This document shows positions 1-8,000 of a stretch of DNA of 12,235 bases, piece by piece (the first letter of the stretch is position 1; every line of letters begins with the position of its first letter). The DNA is from Planctomycetota bacterium (GTDB lineage Bacteria > Planctomycetota > UBA8742 > JACQVU01): NCBI GenBank assembly GCA_016209585.1, contig JACQVU010000300.1, forward strand, positions 1 to 12,235, in the 5' to 3' direction. The position numbers and the translations under genes are program-made. The notes under the pieces were generated by a model that worked only from the letters and a program-made list of their open reading frames with translations, searched no databases and had not been told where the DNA came from.

Positions 1-253
1 AGGTTTCACGGAGAGGACAATTCCCGATCCTTTTCTCCGTGCGCCCTCCGTGCCTCCGTGTCTCCGTGTTGAACGCCCGCGAGCAGTTTCGACGGGACTC
101 GCGTTTAGACGCGGTTTGGTTGCGGCCGAAGCCGCGCTGTGTCATCTGCGGATGTTCAACACCGGCGGGCCCCCGGCGCCCCCGCAAGGTTGGACGCCAC
201 CGCCCACGCTCGGCGCGTACAAATTCAATCCGCACCCCCTCAGCGACGGACTG
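1..253. other. Intergenic region downstream of the hydrolase operon
   Basis: No convincing gene is seen here; the open frames crossing it are antisense extensions. Besides the short repeats at 35-68 there are three small dyads. CACGGAGA (7-14) pairs with TCTCCGTG (34-41). CGCGT-ttag-ACGCG lies at 100-113. GCGGC-cgaa-GCCGC lies at 122-135 and reads C(TTCG)G at its tip on the minus strand, a very stable tetraloop. The last could help end transcripts of the leftward operon, whose final stop is at 254-256, but it is about 120 bases downstream and has no T-run, so it is not called a terminator. Confidence 0.5.
35..68. repeat. Short CTCCGTG repeat cluster
   Basis: CTCCGTG occurs four times, at 35-41, 46-52, 54-60 and 62-68. 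The last three copies are spaced exactly 8 bases apart. A reverse-complement copy (CACGGAGA) lies at 7-14. The cluster is outside any gene. From memory, similar CTCCGTG/CACGGAG strings occur between genes in many environmental genomes. Function unknown. Confidence 0.7.
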
Positions 254-1585
254 CTACGGCAACCGGTCGTTGCGGCGGAAGTGGTCCAGCACCCGGCGCT
301 CGTATTCCAGCGCGTTTTGCGCGTGGGAGCCGGCGTGGCCCGCGCCATGCACCACCATCAACCCGGCGCCCTTGGGCGCGGCCGCGTGGATGCGCAGCGT
401 CTCCTCGCAGGGGATCACACTGTCGGCGTCGCCGTGGATGAGCAGCAGCGGCGTCGTCAACCCCTCCGCCTCGCGCCGGGGAGAGACCGACGACACCGGC
501 CCGCCAAGGTAGAGCCGGGCGGCCGGCTCCAGGGCCTCGAGGAAGAGCGGCCGGCACCACTCCGGCAACCCCGACACGCGCGCGCGGGCCATGGCCGAGA
601 GGTCGCCGAAGGGGCAGTCGCAGGCGATGGCGCGGAAGAGATCGGGCCGCTCGGCCGCGGCCATCAACAGGGCGGAAGCGCCCATGGAGAAGCCCAGGCC
701 GAAGACGCGGCCCGGGTCCACGTCGGGGCGCGAGCGCAGGTAGTCGACCGCGGCCGCCACGTCGCGCCGTTCCAGCGCCCCGAACGTGGTCAGGTGGCCG
801 TCGGATTCTCCGTGCCCTCGGAAGTCGAAGACCAGCACATGGCACCCCAGCCGCTGGTGAAGGAACAGCCCGTGGCTGTGGAAGTTCTCCTTGTTGGCGT
901 TCAGCCCGTGGCAGACGACCACGGCCGAGTGGCGATGTGTGTCACGGTACTTCGCGGGGAAGAACCAGCCGGCGAGCGTGAGGCCGTCGTCGGTCTCGAA
1001 CCGCACCTCTTCGCATCCCGCGGAGAACTCGGGCAGCGGCGGGGCCTTGGTGGTCAACTTCAGGCGATGCGTCTGCGCCACCGCGAAGAGGAGGGGAAGC
1101 AGCGTGCCGACCAGCAGCGCGCCGCGAAGCGCGCCCTCGAAAAGGCGGCGGACCAGGGGCGCGCGATCCGGCGGCGGCGGAAAGCCGAACAGGCGCTTCG
1201 TGACGAGCGAGAGGAGGTGGTCGTAGGTGAACGCGCCGGCGCCCAGCGCGGCGACGAAGGCCGCGGCCAGCGCGATCTCCCCCGCCGACGGCGCGCCGGC
1301 GGAGTCCGGCATGGTTTTCGACCAGGCGAACACCAGCAGCGGCGCGGCCGGCAGCCGAATGGCCGCGCGCCGCATCAGGCGCGTCAGGCGGATGCGGCCG
1401 TCCAGCAGGACCAGCGCGACGCCGGCCAGGGGGGAAGCGAGGATGGCCGCGTCCGCCGCCGGCACGTGGCCGGCGACCGCGACAACCACCGCCGCGCCGC
1501 CCGTGGCGAGCAGGAGCAACACCGCCGCCAAGGGGTGCGCCGGGCGGCGCGGGGGAGGATCGTCGGAGAGGCTGTTCACGTTCAC
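254..1585 (-). CDS. Membrane-anchored alpha/beta hydrolase
   Basis: A 443-aa serine hydrolase of the alpha/beta fold, with no assignable substrate. The N-terminal ~170 residues are hydrophobic, with probable membrane segments near 18-39, 46-62, 103-121 and 148-170. The catalytic domain follows from about residue 190. It has an HG oxyanion motif (H226-G227), a DFRGHGES loop (254-261), the nucleophile elbow GFSMG with S300, the acid in HGDADSVIP (probably D388) and the base in GAGHAG (H417), so the triad looks complete. The catalytic part resembles the BAAT/FrsA/YqiA-like esterase and peptidase group. The start is GTG within GTGA, overlapping the lipoprotein stop by 4 bases; an in-frame GTG two codons later is equally possible. 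No Shine-Dalgarno is seen, so translation is probably coupled. It is the last gene of the leftward operon. Fold is confident; substrate and the side of the membrane facing the catalytic domain are unknown. Confidence 0.85.
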   Translation of the reverse strand: MNVNSLSDDPPPRRPAHPLAAVLLLLATGGAAVVVAVAGHVPAADAAILASPLAGVALVLLDGRIRLTRLMRRAAIRLPAAPLLVFAWSKTMPDSAGAPSAGEIALAAAFVAALGAGAFTYDHLLSLVTKRLFGFPPPPDRAPLVRRLFEGALRGALLVGTLLPLLFAVAQTHRLKLTTKAPPLPEFSAGCEEVRFETDDGLTLAGWFFPAKYRDTHRHSAVVVCHGLNANKENFHSHGLFLHQRLGCHVLVFDFRGHGESDGHLTTFGALERRDVAAAVDYLRSRPDVDPGRVFGLGFSMGASALLMAAAERPDLFRAIACDCPFGDLSAMARARVSGLPEWCRPLFLEALEPAARLYLGGPVSSVSPRREAEGLTTPLLLIHGDADSVIPCEETLRIHAAAPKGAGLMVVHGAGHAGSHAQNALEYERRVLDHFRRNDRLP

Positions 1586-1998
1586 GGCGCCGGCTGGATG
1601 TCGATGGAGAAGGTGAAGTCGCGCGCGGTCTGCGCGCCGTCAACCAGGCGCGCGGTGAAGGTCGAGATTCCTTGCGCCGTCGGCGTGCCGGCCACCTCCC
1701 CCGTGTTCTGGCCGAGCGCCAGGCCGAGCGGCAGCGCGCCACCGACGACGGAGAAGGCGAACGGCCCCTTGCCCGCCAGCGAGGGAATGGCCGTGGGCAC
1801 AAGTAACTCGCTGTAGGGCTGGCCGACCGTTCCCGGACGCAGGGAAGGCGTGGACGGGGGCAGGCCGTCGTCTTTCTTCGCGCAGGCTCCGGCCCCCGCG
1901 GCAAGACAAGCGATCAGCCCGGCCGCGAACCCCGCCCGGCGAACGATGGTCGGCCACCGGCCGCGCGGGCGTCCGCGTGGGAAGGCGTCAAAACTCAC
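1582..1998 (-). CDS. Putative-Ig (He_PIG-type) lipoprotein
   Basis: A 138-aa exported protein. Residues 18-38 form a signal segment ending in AGAC with C39 as probable lipid-attachment cysteine. The -3 residue is Ala rather than the usual Leu, so lipidation is likely but not certain (C31 is inside the hydrophobic stretch). Residues 46-135 match the putative-Ig pattern: GQPYSELL (59-66), PFAFSVVGGALPLGLAL (79-95), and the hallmark TGEVAGTPT (99-107), then an alternating strand region to the end. Such domains occur in cell-surface and adhesive proteins. I chose the GTG at 1996-1998 because AAGGA (2007-2011, minus strand) lies 8 bases upstream and the signal peptide then sits near the N-terminus; the longer frame to 2133 adds an implausible Arg/Pro-rich leader. 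It overlaps the upstream gene by 11 bases and the next gene by 4. Confidence 0.8.
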   Translation of the reverse strand: MSFDAFPRGRPRGRWPTIVRRAGFAAGLIACLAAGAGACAKKDDGLPPSTPSLRPGTVGQPYSELLVPTAIPSLAGKGPFAFSVVGGALPLGLALGQNTGEVAGTPTAQGISTFTARLVDGAQTARDFTFSIDIQPAP

Positions 1999-3481
1999 CG
2001 GAGTCGTCCTTGGGCGCGGGGGCCGGCGCGGCTGGCGCTGGCGCCGGGGCCGGGACCGGGGCAGGCGGAGGCGGTGGCAGAAGCCGCGGGCGCGGCTCGG
2101 CCACGCGGCCGGAGAAACGGGCGAGGAAATCAACGCGGGTCTCGGTGCGAAGCGCGAGGTCCATTTTCCGGTCGCTGCCCGGGAGCGTCATGGCGAACGA
2201 GATCGCGCGCGACTTCCGTGACGAGAGCAAGTGGCCGTGCGCCACGTCGAAACGGGCTTCGCCGGCGACTTTGGAATCGGTGTAGGTGGGCGCCATCAGC
2301 CCCAGCGCCGCGCCCACCTGCATGCCCCCGGCCGGCGCGCCCGGCCGCCGAGCAGGGCTGACGGTGCGATCGACGGCGATCTCGGCCGCGCCGTCCTTCA
2401 CCGCCTTCAGCGTGAGCGTGTCGTAGAAGTAGACGTTGGTGAGCAGGGGCACGACCTCCACGAAGGCGGCCTCCCAGGAGTCGCCGGGAGATTTCTTCTC
2501 CTTCGGGCACAGGGCGAACCACTCCCGCAGTTCCTGCTGGTGGACGCGGTTGGAGTAGCCGGTGCGCAGGCCCATGAGCATCATGCCGCCGAACTGGCTC
2601 GCCATGAGTTCGCTCATTTCCTTGCGCACCTTGTCGATGACGATCTCGCCCACCTCCTTGTAGCCGTCCACGGCCTGCGTCTCGCCGAAGTGGTCCAACT
2701 TGATCAGGTAGTACATGTTATCGAGAAGATGAACCGGCGGGCGGAACGGGTTGGCGCCGCCGAAGCCCTCGCCGCCGTCTTCCCGGCCGGGGCCGGCGGG
2801 GCGTCCGCCGGGGTTCCGGCCGCGGCCGCGCCCCGCGCTCTCACCCCCGGCGCCGCTTCCGTCGGCGGGCTTCCCGGCCTCGCCGGCGCGCGATCCCTCG
2901 CTCCCGCGTGGCGCCTCACCGTCCGGCGCCGCGCCTTCGCGCCGGCGGCGTTCTTCAGCCATCGCCTGGTCCATCTCCGCCCCGGCGGCGCGGCGCGCGG
3001 CCAGGCGCTCCTCCCAACCGGGCTGCTCCCACGGCTTGAGGCCGATGGAGCGCACGGTGACCTCCGCCAGCGCGTCGCCGGCGGCGTCGACCTTGATGAT
3101 TCGCAGGATGTACAAGATCCGCTCAGTGCGCGGCCCGTGCCCCTCTTCCGGCCCGCCGCCTCCGAACATCGGCATCGCGCCTTCCATCGTCGTCGTGTTG
3201 GTGACGCGGTACACCAGCCGGTCGCCCTCGCGGAACTTCCATTCCAGCGCCACCGCGTCCGCGCGAGGGGCCGGCGGCTGCGCCGGGTTTTCTGGCGCCG
3301 GCGTCGCCGCCTTCGCGGGCGCGGGCGGCTGCGTGGCCGTGGCGGGCGGCTCCTGAGCGCCGGCGACCGCGCCGCCGCCCAGGAAGGGGGCGAGCAGGCC
3401 GCCCACGAGGCCCATCGTGCGAAAGAGCGCCCGCGCGCTCAGCCGTCCACTCACGCCGCGCCGAGAAACAAACGGAGTCAT
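1988..3481 (-). CDS. Exported protein of unknown function, 497 aa
   Basis: First gene of the leftward operon. Residues 1-42 look like a signal peptide (basic N-terminus, hydrophobic 22-40, cleavage near AGA-QE). A Pro/Ala linker spans 44-72. The folded part starts at 77 with ALEWKFREGDRLVYRVTNT. It is interrupted at about 175-247 by a Gly/Arg/Glu-rich low-complexity insert, resumes at 248-330, and ends with SPGDSW (331-336), a strand-rich region, and a segment AGEARFDVAHGHLLSS (406-421). The last ~28 residues are a Pro/Ala tail. The pattern (W..G....YR.T start, PGDSW, then G..FD...G.L) resembles DUF6263-like exported proteins, which I cannot confirm. The ATG at 3479-3481 has GGAG (3492-3495, minus strand) 10 bases upstream and places the signal peptide correctly. 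The frame stays open to 4348 but that part is antisense to the gene at 3674. Real and exported: confident. Function unknown. Confidence 0.8.
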   Translation of the reverse strand: MTPFVSRRGVSGRLSARALFRTMGLVGGLLAPFLGGGAVAGAQEPPATATQPPAPAKAATPAPENPAQPPAPRADAVALEWKFREGDRLVYRVTNTTTMEGAMPMFGGGGPEEGHGPRTERILYILRIIKVDAAGDALAEVTVRSIGLKPWEQPGWEERLAARRAAGAEMDQAMAEERRRREGAAPDGEAPRGSEGSRAGEAGKPADGSGAGGESAGRGRGRNPGGRPAGPGREDGGEGFGGANPFRPPVHLLDNMYYLIKLDHFGETQAVDGYKEVGEIVIDKVRKEMSELMASQFGGMMLMGLRTGYSNRVHQQELREWFALCPKEKKSPGDSWEAAFVEVVPLLTNVYFYDTLTLKAVKDGAAEIAVDRTVSPARRPGAPAGGMQVGAALGLMAPTYTDSKVAGEARFDVAHGHLLSSRKSRAISFAMTLPGSDRKMDLALRTETRVDFLARFSGRVAEPRPRLLPPPPPAPVPAPAPAPAAPAPAPKDDSGEF

Positions 3482-3539
3482 GCGAATCGCGCTCCATAAT
3501 CCCGCGCCGCGCTCCCCCCCGCCAGGGCGAGCGGTAGCG

Positions 3540-3552
3540 TGAACCAGGTTCA
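3540..3552. promoter_or_regulatory. 13-base perfect dyad, candidate operator
   Basis: TGAACC-A-GGTTCA is a perfect inverted repeat in the divergent intergenic region. It lies 58 bases upstream of the leftward start codon and 48 bases upstream of the rightward -35 box. Its position suits a dimeric regulator controlling both operons, but no regulator gene is in the window. A dyad this size could arise by chance with a probability of a few percent here. Confidence 0.3.
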
Positions 3553-3600
3553 TCGGGCGCGCTGTCCGGGGCGTCCGCGGCCGGCGAAGAGAACTGGCCG

Positions 3601-3629
3601 TTGACTCCCCGGCGAGGCGCGCCGATAAT
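3601..3629 (+). promoter_or_regulatory. Sigma70-type promoter of the rightward operon
   Basis: TTGACT (3601-3606, 5/6 of consensus) and GATAAT (3624-3629, 5/6) are separated by exactly 17 bases. AT-rich hexamers like these are rare in this GC-rich window, and the site lies just upstream of the gene at 3674. The start point should be near 3635-3637, giving a leader of about 38 bases whose 5' end lies in the left arm of the hairpin at 3632-3662. I found no comparable promoter for the leftward operon. Confidence 0.65.
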
Positions 3630-3631
3630 CC

Positions 3632-3662
3632 GCCCTCCTCACCGGTGTTCGTGGAGGAGGGC
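3632..3662 (+). promoter_or_regulatory. Leader hairpin burying the Shine-Dalgarno
   Basis: GCCCTCCTCAC (3632-3642) pairs with GTGGAGGAGGGC (3651-3662), 11 base pairs with one bulged G, around the loop CGGTGTTC (3643-3650). The right arm contains the whole ribosome-binding purine tract GGAGGAGGG (3653-3661) of the gene starting at 3674. If transcription starts near 3636, the first nucleotides of the RNA (CTCCTCAC) can still form about 8 pairs with the tract. This would lower translation initiation unless opened. Alternatively the dyad overlapping +1 could be a repressor site in DNA. Confidence 0.5.
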
Positions 3663-3673
3663 ATCACCATCTC

Positions 3674-5050
3674 ATGGTACGGCTCAAGCGGGCGGGTGTA
3701 GTAGCGATCTTCCTGAGCTTTCTTCTCCTGGGCGGCGGGGTGGCGCATCAGCCGGTCCACGGGGAGGATCAGGCCGCGGGCGGCACGGACCCGGGGCCGG
3801 CCACGGGAGCGCCCGCGGTCGTGTCCCCCGGTGGAGCGCCCGTGATCACCCCCGGCGATGGGGCGCCCGCGGCAAAAGACGCGCCGGCGGGGCCGCGCGG
3901 CCTCTACCAATGGCCGGTGGGCACGGCGCTGCGGTATCGCTACACGGCCAGCACGTTCGACGCGGTGACGGACGTGATCAACGCCGCCGGCAAGATCGTG
4001 GCGCACGAGAGCCTCTCCTCCCGCGTGGCGCTGGACTTCACGCTGGATCCCAAGGGTCCGGCGTCGGCCCCGGCCACCGGCGCCGCGCCGTCGGCGCCCA
4101 CGCAGGTGGACCTTGCCATCAATCGCTTGCGCTTCCGGCAGGACATTCGCGGCGAGGCCCTGGAGGAAATCCTCGGCCTCGACGCCGCCGCCGGCCGCGG
4201 AGAATGGGAGCGGACGCTGAACGGGAAAGACATCATTCCCGACGGGAAGAGCGACGCGCAGCGCGCCAGCATCGAGAAACTCCTGGCCAAGCCGATCGCG
4301 CGCCTCACCATGGAAGACACCGGCGGCGCCGCGCTGGTGGAGGCGCACCCCGACCTCACCGCCGAACCCGCGCGCCGAGACGCCTACGATCGGTTCGTCC
4401 GGCTGAGCATGGGTTTCACGGGGCCGTCGGGGTCGCGGTCGCGCCCGCTTTCGGACCTGCTGGAGTTCTGCTTCCCGGCGCCTCTGCCGCCTCCCGGCGG
4501 CGCGCTGGTGAAAGGTTCAGAGTGGAAGCGCACGCTGGACAAGTTTTTGCGCGACGACGAGCGCACGGGCGTCGCCAGCCGGGCGTCGCAGGTGGAGGCG
4601 ACCTATCGCGTCGACGAGGTTGACGAAGTGGCCGACGAGGCGCGCATCTCCTACACCGGCGTGATCGTGCCGAAGGCCGCCAAGCCGGTGGAGGAGCCGG
4701 CTGCCACCGACCGCCAGAAGTACCCGCACCAGTTCCCGCGCGTGTCAGACCAGCCTGGCGACGGGTTCGACTACTCCATCAAGGGCCGCGTCATCTTCAA
4801 GCCGCGCGCCGGGCGCCTCGTGCTGCACACCGCCGTCTTCACCGTCCGGCGGTTCGTGGAGGTGCTGCACGGCCTGAAATCCATCTCCAAGGGCACCTCC
4901 ATCTACCGGGTGCGCCTGGTCACGCCCGACAGCCTGTTGGACGCCACGGGCGATCCGGCCAGGTTGGGCGACAACAACGAAGAGGCCGCCGACCTCAACC
5001 CGACGGAGCGGGGGTCGCTTCCTCGGGGAACGGAGCCGGGCGCCAAATAG
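3674..5050 (+). CDS. Exported protein of unknown function, 458 aa
   Basis: First gene of the rightward operon. Residues 1-30 form a clear Sec-type signal peptide (MVRLKR, hydrophobic 8-24, cleavage near residue 25 or 30). A Pro/Gly/Ala linker spans 31-75. The folded region starts with LYQWPVGTALRYRYTAS (77-93), has a long middle section with an EW(K)RTLD strand (283-289), and ends with DYSIKGRVIFKPRAGRL (366-382) and YRVRLV (411-416). The C-terminal ~40 residues are polar. The layout matches the 497-aa protein encoded divergently, so the two are probably distant relatives. A strong purine tract GGAGGAGGG (3653-3661) is 12 bases before the ATG, slightly far, and is sequestered in a hairpin. 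No enzyme motif is visible; a beta-rich periplasmic or envelope-associated protein is the best guess. Confidence 0.8.
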   Translation: MVRLKRAGVVAIFLSFLLLGGGVAHQPVHGEDQAAGGTDPGPATGAPAVVSPGGAPVITPGDGAPAAKDAPAGPRGLYQWPVGTALRYRYTASTFDAVTDVINAAGKIVAHESLSSRVALDFTLDPKGPASAPATGAAPSAPTQVDLAINRLRFRQDIRGEALEEILGLDAAAGRGEWERTLNGKDIIPDGKSDAQRASIEKLLAKPIARLTMEDTGGAALVEAHPDLTAEPARRDAYDRFVRLSMGFTGPSGSRSRPLSDLLEFCFPAPLPPPGGALVKGSEWKRTLDKFLRDDERTGVASRASQVEATYRVDEVDEVADEARISYTGVIVPKAAKPVEEPAATDRQKYPHQFPRVSDQPGDGFDYSIKGRVIFKPRAGRLVLHTAVFTVRRFVEVLHGLKSISKGTSIYRVRLVTPDSLLDATGDPARLGDNNEEAADLNPTERGSLPRGTEPGAK

Positions 5051-5060
5051 CCGTCGTCCC

Positions 5061-8000
5061 ATGCCCCCACCGACCTACGACATCAAGCGCATGGAGGGTT
5101 GGCAGCGCTGGTTTTTCCTGGCGCTGGTGATCGTCCTCATCGCCGTTTTCGCCGCGCCCATCTCCGGTTTCCAGTGCCGCCAGCAGGCGGAGGGTGAGAT
5201 CGCCCTCTGGGTGGAGGGGAACATGGTCAGCCGCGGCGACTTCGAGGCCCGCTACCACTGGCTGGCGCAGGCTGTCGACCTGGGGCTGGGCGCCAAGATG
5301 TTCTATCTCCCCACCAGGGAGACCTACCGGGCCAGGGGTCACCAGGCGCGCGAGTTCATGGAGGACGTCACCAAGAACCATTTCATCCTGCTCCGCAAGG
5401 CGCGGGACGCGGGCATCGACGTCACCGAGGCGGAGCGCGCCGAGTTCGTTCGCGGCATGCTCTGGGAGACGGTGATCCTCCCCTCCTACAACAGCCTGGC
5501 GGCCGAAGCGGGCATGTCGCTCCCGCCCACCCAGCCGTTCGAGAAGAAGTATTACGATCTCGTCGCGGGCAAGGGCGCCGGCCTCACCCCCGTTATCTAC
5601 AGCGAGATCGCCGCCGAGGTGCTCGCCGTCCACAAGTGGCTGCTGATCACGCGCGAGCCGCCCCCCGCCGTCGGCGACGTCTACGAACGGTGGCGGGAGC
5701 AGAACCGCGAGACGCGCTTCTCCTGGCTCGTGGCCCCGGCCGAGGCCTTCCTCGACGAAGAGGTTGAGAAAGCGCACGCCGACCGTCTCGTCGCCAGTTT
5801 CCAGCGCAAGATGGTCGCGCAGGCGCTGCTCGTCGACTGGGCGCGCCCCTTCTCCAAAAGCGACCCCTACGGCGACACCGAGCGCCCCGAACGCCGCAAG
5901 GAGTACGACATCGAACGGGATCTCTCCCGCGACTACTCCGAGATGCTCTCCCCGCTCCGCGGCCGCGTCGACGCCACCGGCCCCACGTTCCAGGACGAGG
6001 AAAAGCGGCTGTTGGAACGCTACCTCACGCCGCGCCGCTTCCGCTTCGAGGCGCTCTACTGTTTCCCGGCGGACTTCGCCGCGGAAAGCGAGCCTTCATC
6101 CGAGGAGACCTGGGCCGAGTACGACAAGGTCAAACATCGCTATCCCCTCCGCCCGGAGGACGTGGCGCGCTGGCGCGACGACCTCGCGGCCGGGAAACTC
6201 TCCCAACCTCCCCCGAAAAAGCCGGAGAAACCCGCCGACGCCGCCGCGCCGAAGGAAGAGGCGGAGAAACCCGCGCCACCCCCCGACCCGGCCAACCCGC
6301 CGGAGTTCCAGCCTTTCGACTGGGTTCGGGAGCGCGTTCGCGGCTATTTGAAGGAACGGCGCGCGCGGGAAATGGTCGGCGTTCGCCTGGAGAAGGCGCG
6401 GGCCGGGATCGAGGAACAGGTCACGACGCGCTGGGACGCGGTTGATAGGGACGTCAAGAAACTGGAGGCCAGGGAGCGCGCCTGGCGCGACCGGGCCGAG
6501 GCGCTCGCCACGCTGTTCAACCGGGATCCCGCCGGCACGCGGCCCGGCGCCGTCACCGAGGGCGAGCGCGTGGGATACCAGCGGAAAAAGGGCTGGTTCA
6601 ACGAGTGGGACGAGATGTACTTCTGGCGCGAAGCCGCCGCCGCGCCGTTCGCCCAATTCGAGGCCACGACTCGGAGCCTCGCGGAGGAATCGCTGAAGAC
6701 CCCGGGGCTTTGGGCCGGCCCCGGCAAGGAACGGCTGAAAACCGCCGCCGCCGCGCTGAAGAACGCCATTGAGGACGCGGTCGGCAAACACGGTGGCTCG
6801 GCGATGGAGACGAAGTCGACGACCGCCGAGAAGGCCATCACCGACAAGGACCGCTACTTCGACGCCGGCCAGTTGAAAGCCGAGAGCCTCCTCACCGACC
6901 CCGAAGCGACCGCCGCCACGGAGAAGGAAGCGCAGGACGCGAGCCGCTTCGTCACGGCGCACCTCTGGCGGTCGTTGAAAGAGACCTTCGCGCCCTTCGA
7001 GGAGAAACTGCTGGCCGCGCCCAGGGAGTTTCTTGATCTGGCGGAAAACGAGGCGGGCGATCTCCCCGCCGTCCGCGACCTGGTGATCAAGCGCCGGGAG
7101 GCGCTGGCGGACCTGTTCGCCACCTGTTTCGCCAAAGCCCGCGTCCGCGCCACCGTCGACGCGCTGGAAAAGGCCGTCGCCGACAACGAGAAGCCTCTTA
7201 CCGCGAAACGCGGCGAGCGGGAGAAACTGAACGCCTCGTCGACCGCGGTGGCCTTCGATTCGGTCGCGGGGGCCAATGGGCTGAAGGTCGTGGCCGTGGA
7301 GCAGCTGGTCGCCGAGCGCGACCTCCCCGCGCTGGGTTTGCCGGTGGCGCTGCATGAGAAGATGCGCCCGCGCGGCGCTCCGGAGGCGGAGCGCAAGACG
7401 CTCTTCGAGGTGCTCGGCGCGCTGCGTGACGGCCAGATGGCCTCCGAGTGGCACGCCCTCGCCGGGGGCGGCGGGGTGGTGGTGCGCCGGCTCGCCATGA
7501 CCCCGTCCGACTTCGCCACCTTTGGAGAGGCGGCGGATCGCGCGGTGGCGGATTACGCGCGGCGCAAGAAGGCGCGCAACCGGGCGTTCCAGTTCGTGAA
7601 AGAGGTGGTGGCGCGGGTCGCCGCGCGCGAGTCCGCCACCCCCGCCGAGCGGCTCGCGGCCTGGCGCTCGGAAACGGCCGCGGCGCTGGGCCGCGTTCCC
7701 GCGGCGCGCGTGGGCGAAACGCCATGGGTCAGCGGCGAGAGCCTCCTTCTGCCCGATGGCCGCAAGGCGCTCAGCGACGCCCTGCGGGGCGAGGCCGCGG
7801 GGTTGCGTCTGGTGGGCGACGTGACCGCCCCCGTCGAGAGCGGCGCGAGCGACGATCTCCCGGGCGCCGCCGCGGCCGCGGCGCTGCTGGAAGGGCCGCG
7901 CTACCTGCCGCCTGACGCCATGCGCTGGAAGAACTACCTGCTCACCCGCAGCAGCCTGAACAGCGACCAGGAGAGCGAGACGCGCACCCGCCTCTCCCGC

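Noticed and set aside
50..1816. 588-aa open frame on the plus strand
   Set aside because: Composition is Arg/Gly/Ala/Glu-rich and without motifs. It lies opposite a hydrolase with a complete catalytic triad; GC-rich codon bias keeps antisense frames open.
2231..3499. 422-aa open frame on the plus strand
   Set aside because: Shadow of the 497-aa gene, low-complexity translation, no start signal.
3496..3501. GATTAT as a -10 box for the leftward operon
   Set aside because: It would start the RNA inside or after the ribosome-binding site GGAG, and there is no -35 match at the right distance.
3482..4348. N-terminal extension of the leftward 497-aa protein to 786 aa
   Set aside because: It is antisense to the well-supported gene at 3674, has no export signal at its start, and would bury the signal peptide in the middle. 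The ATG at 3481 has a ribosome-binding site.
6096..7454. 452-aa open frame opposite the chaperone gene
   Set aside because: Arg/Gly/Leu-rich antisense shadow; the sense frame runs 1014 codons with SurA/PpiD-like pattern.
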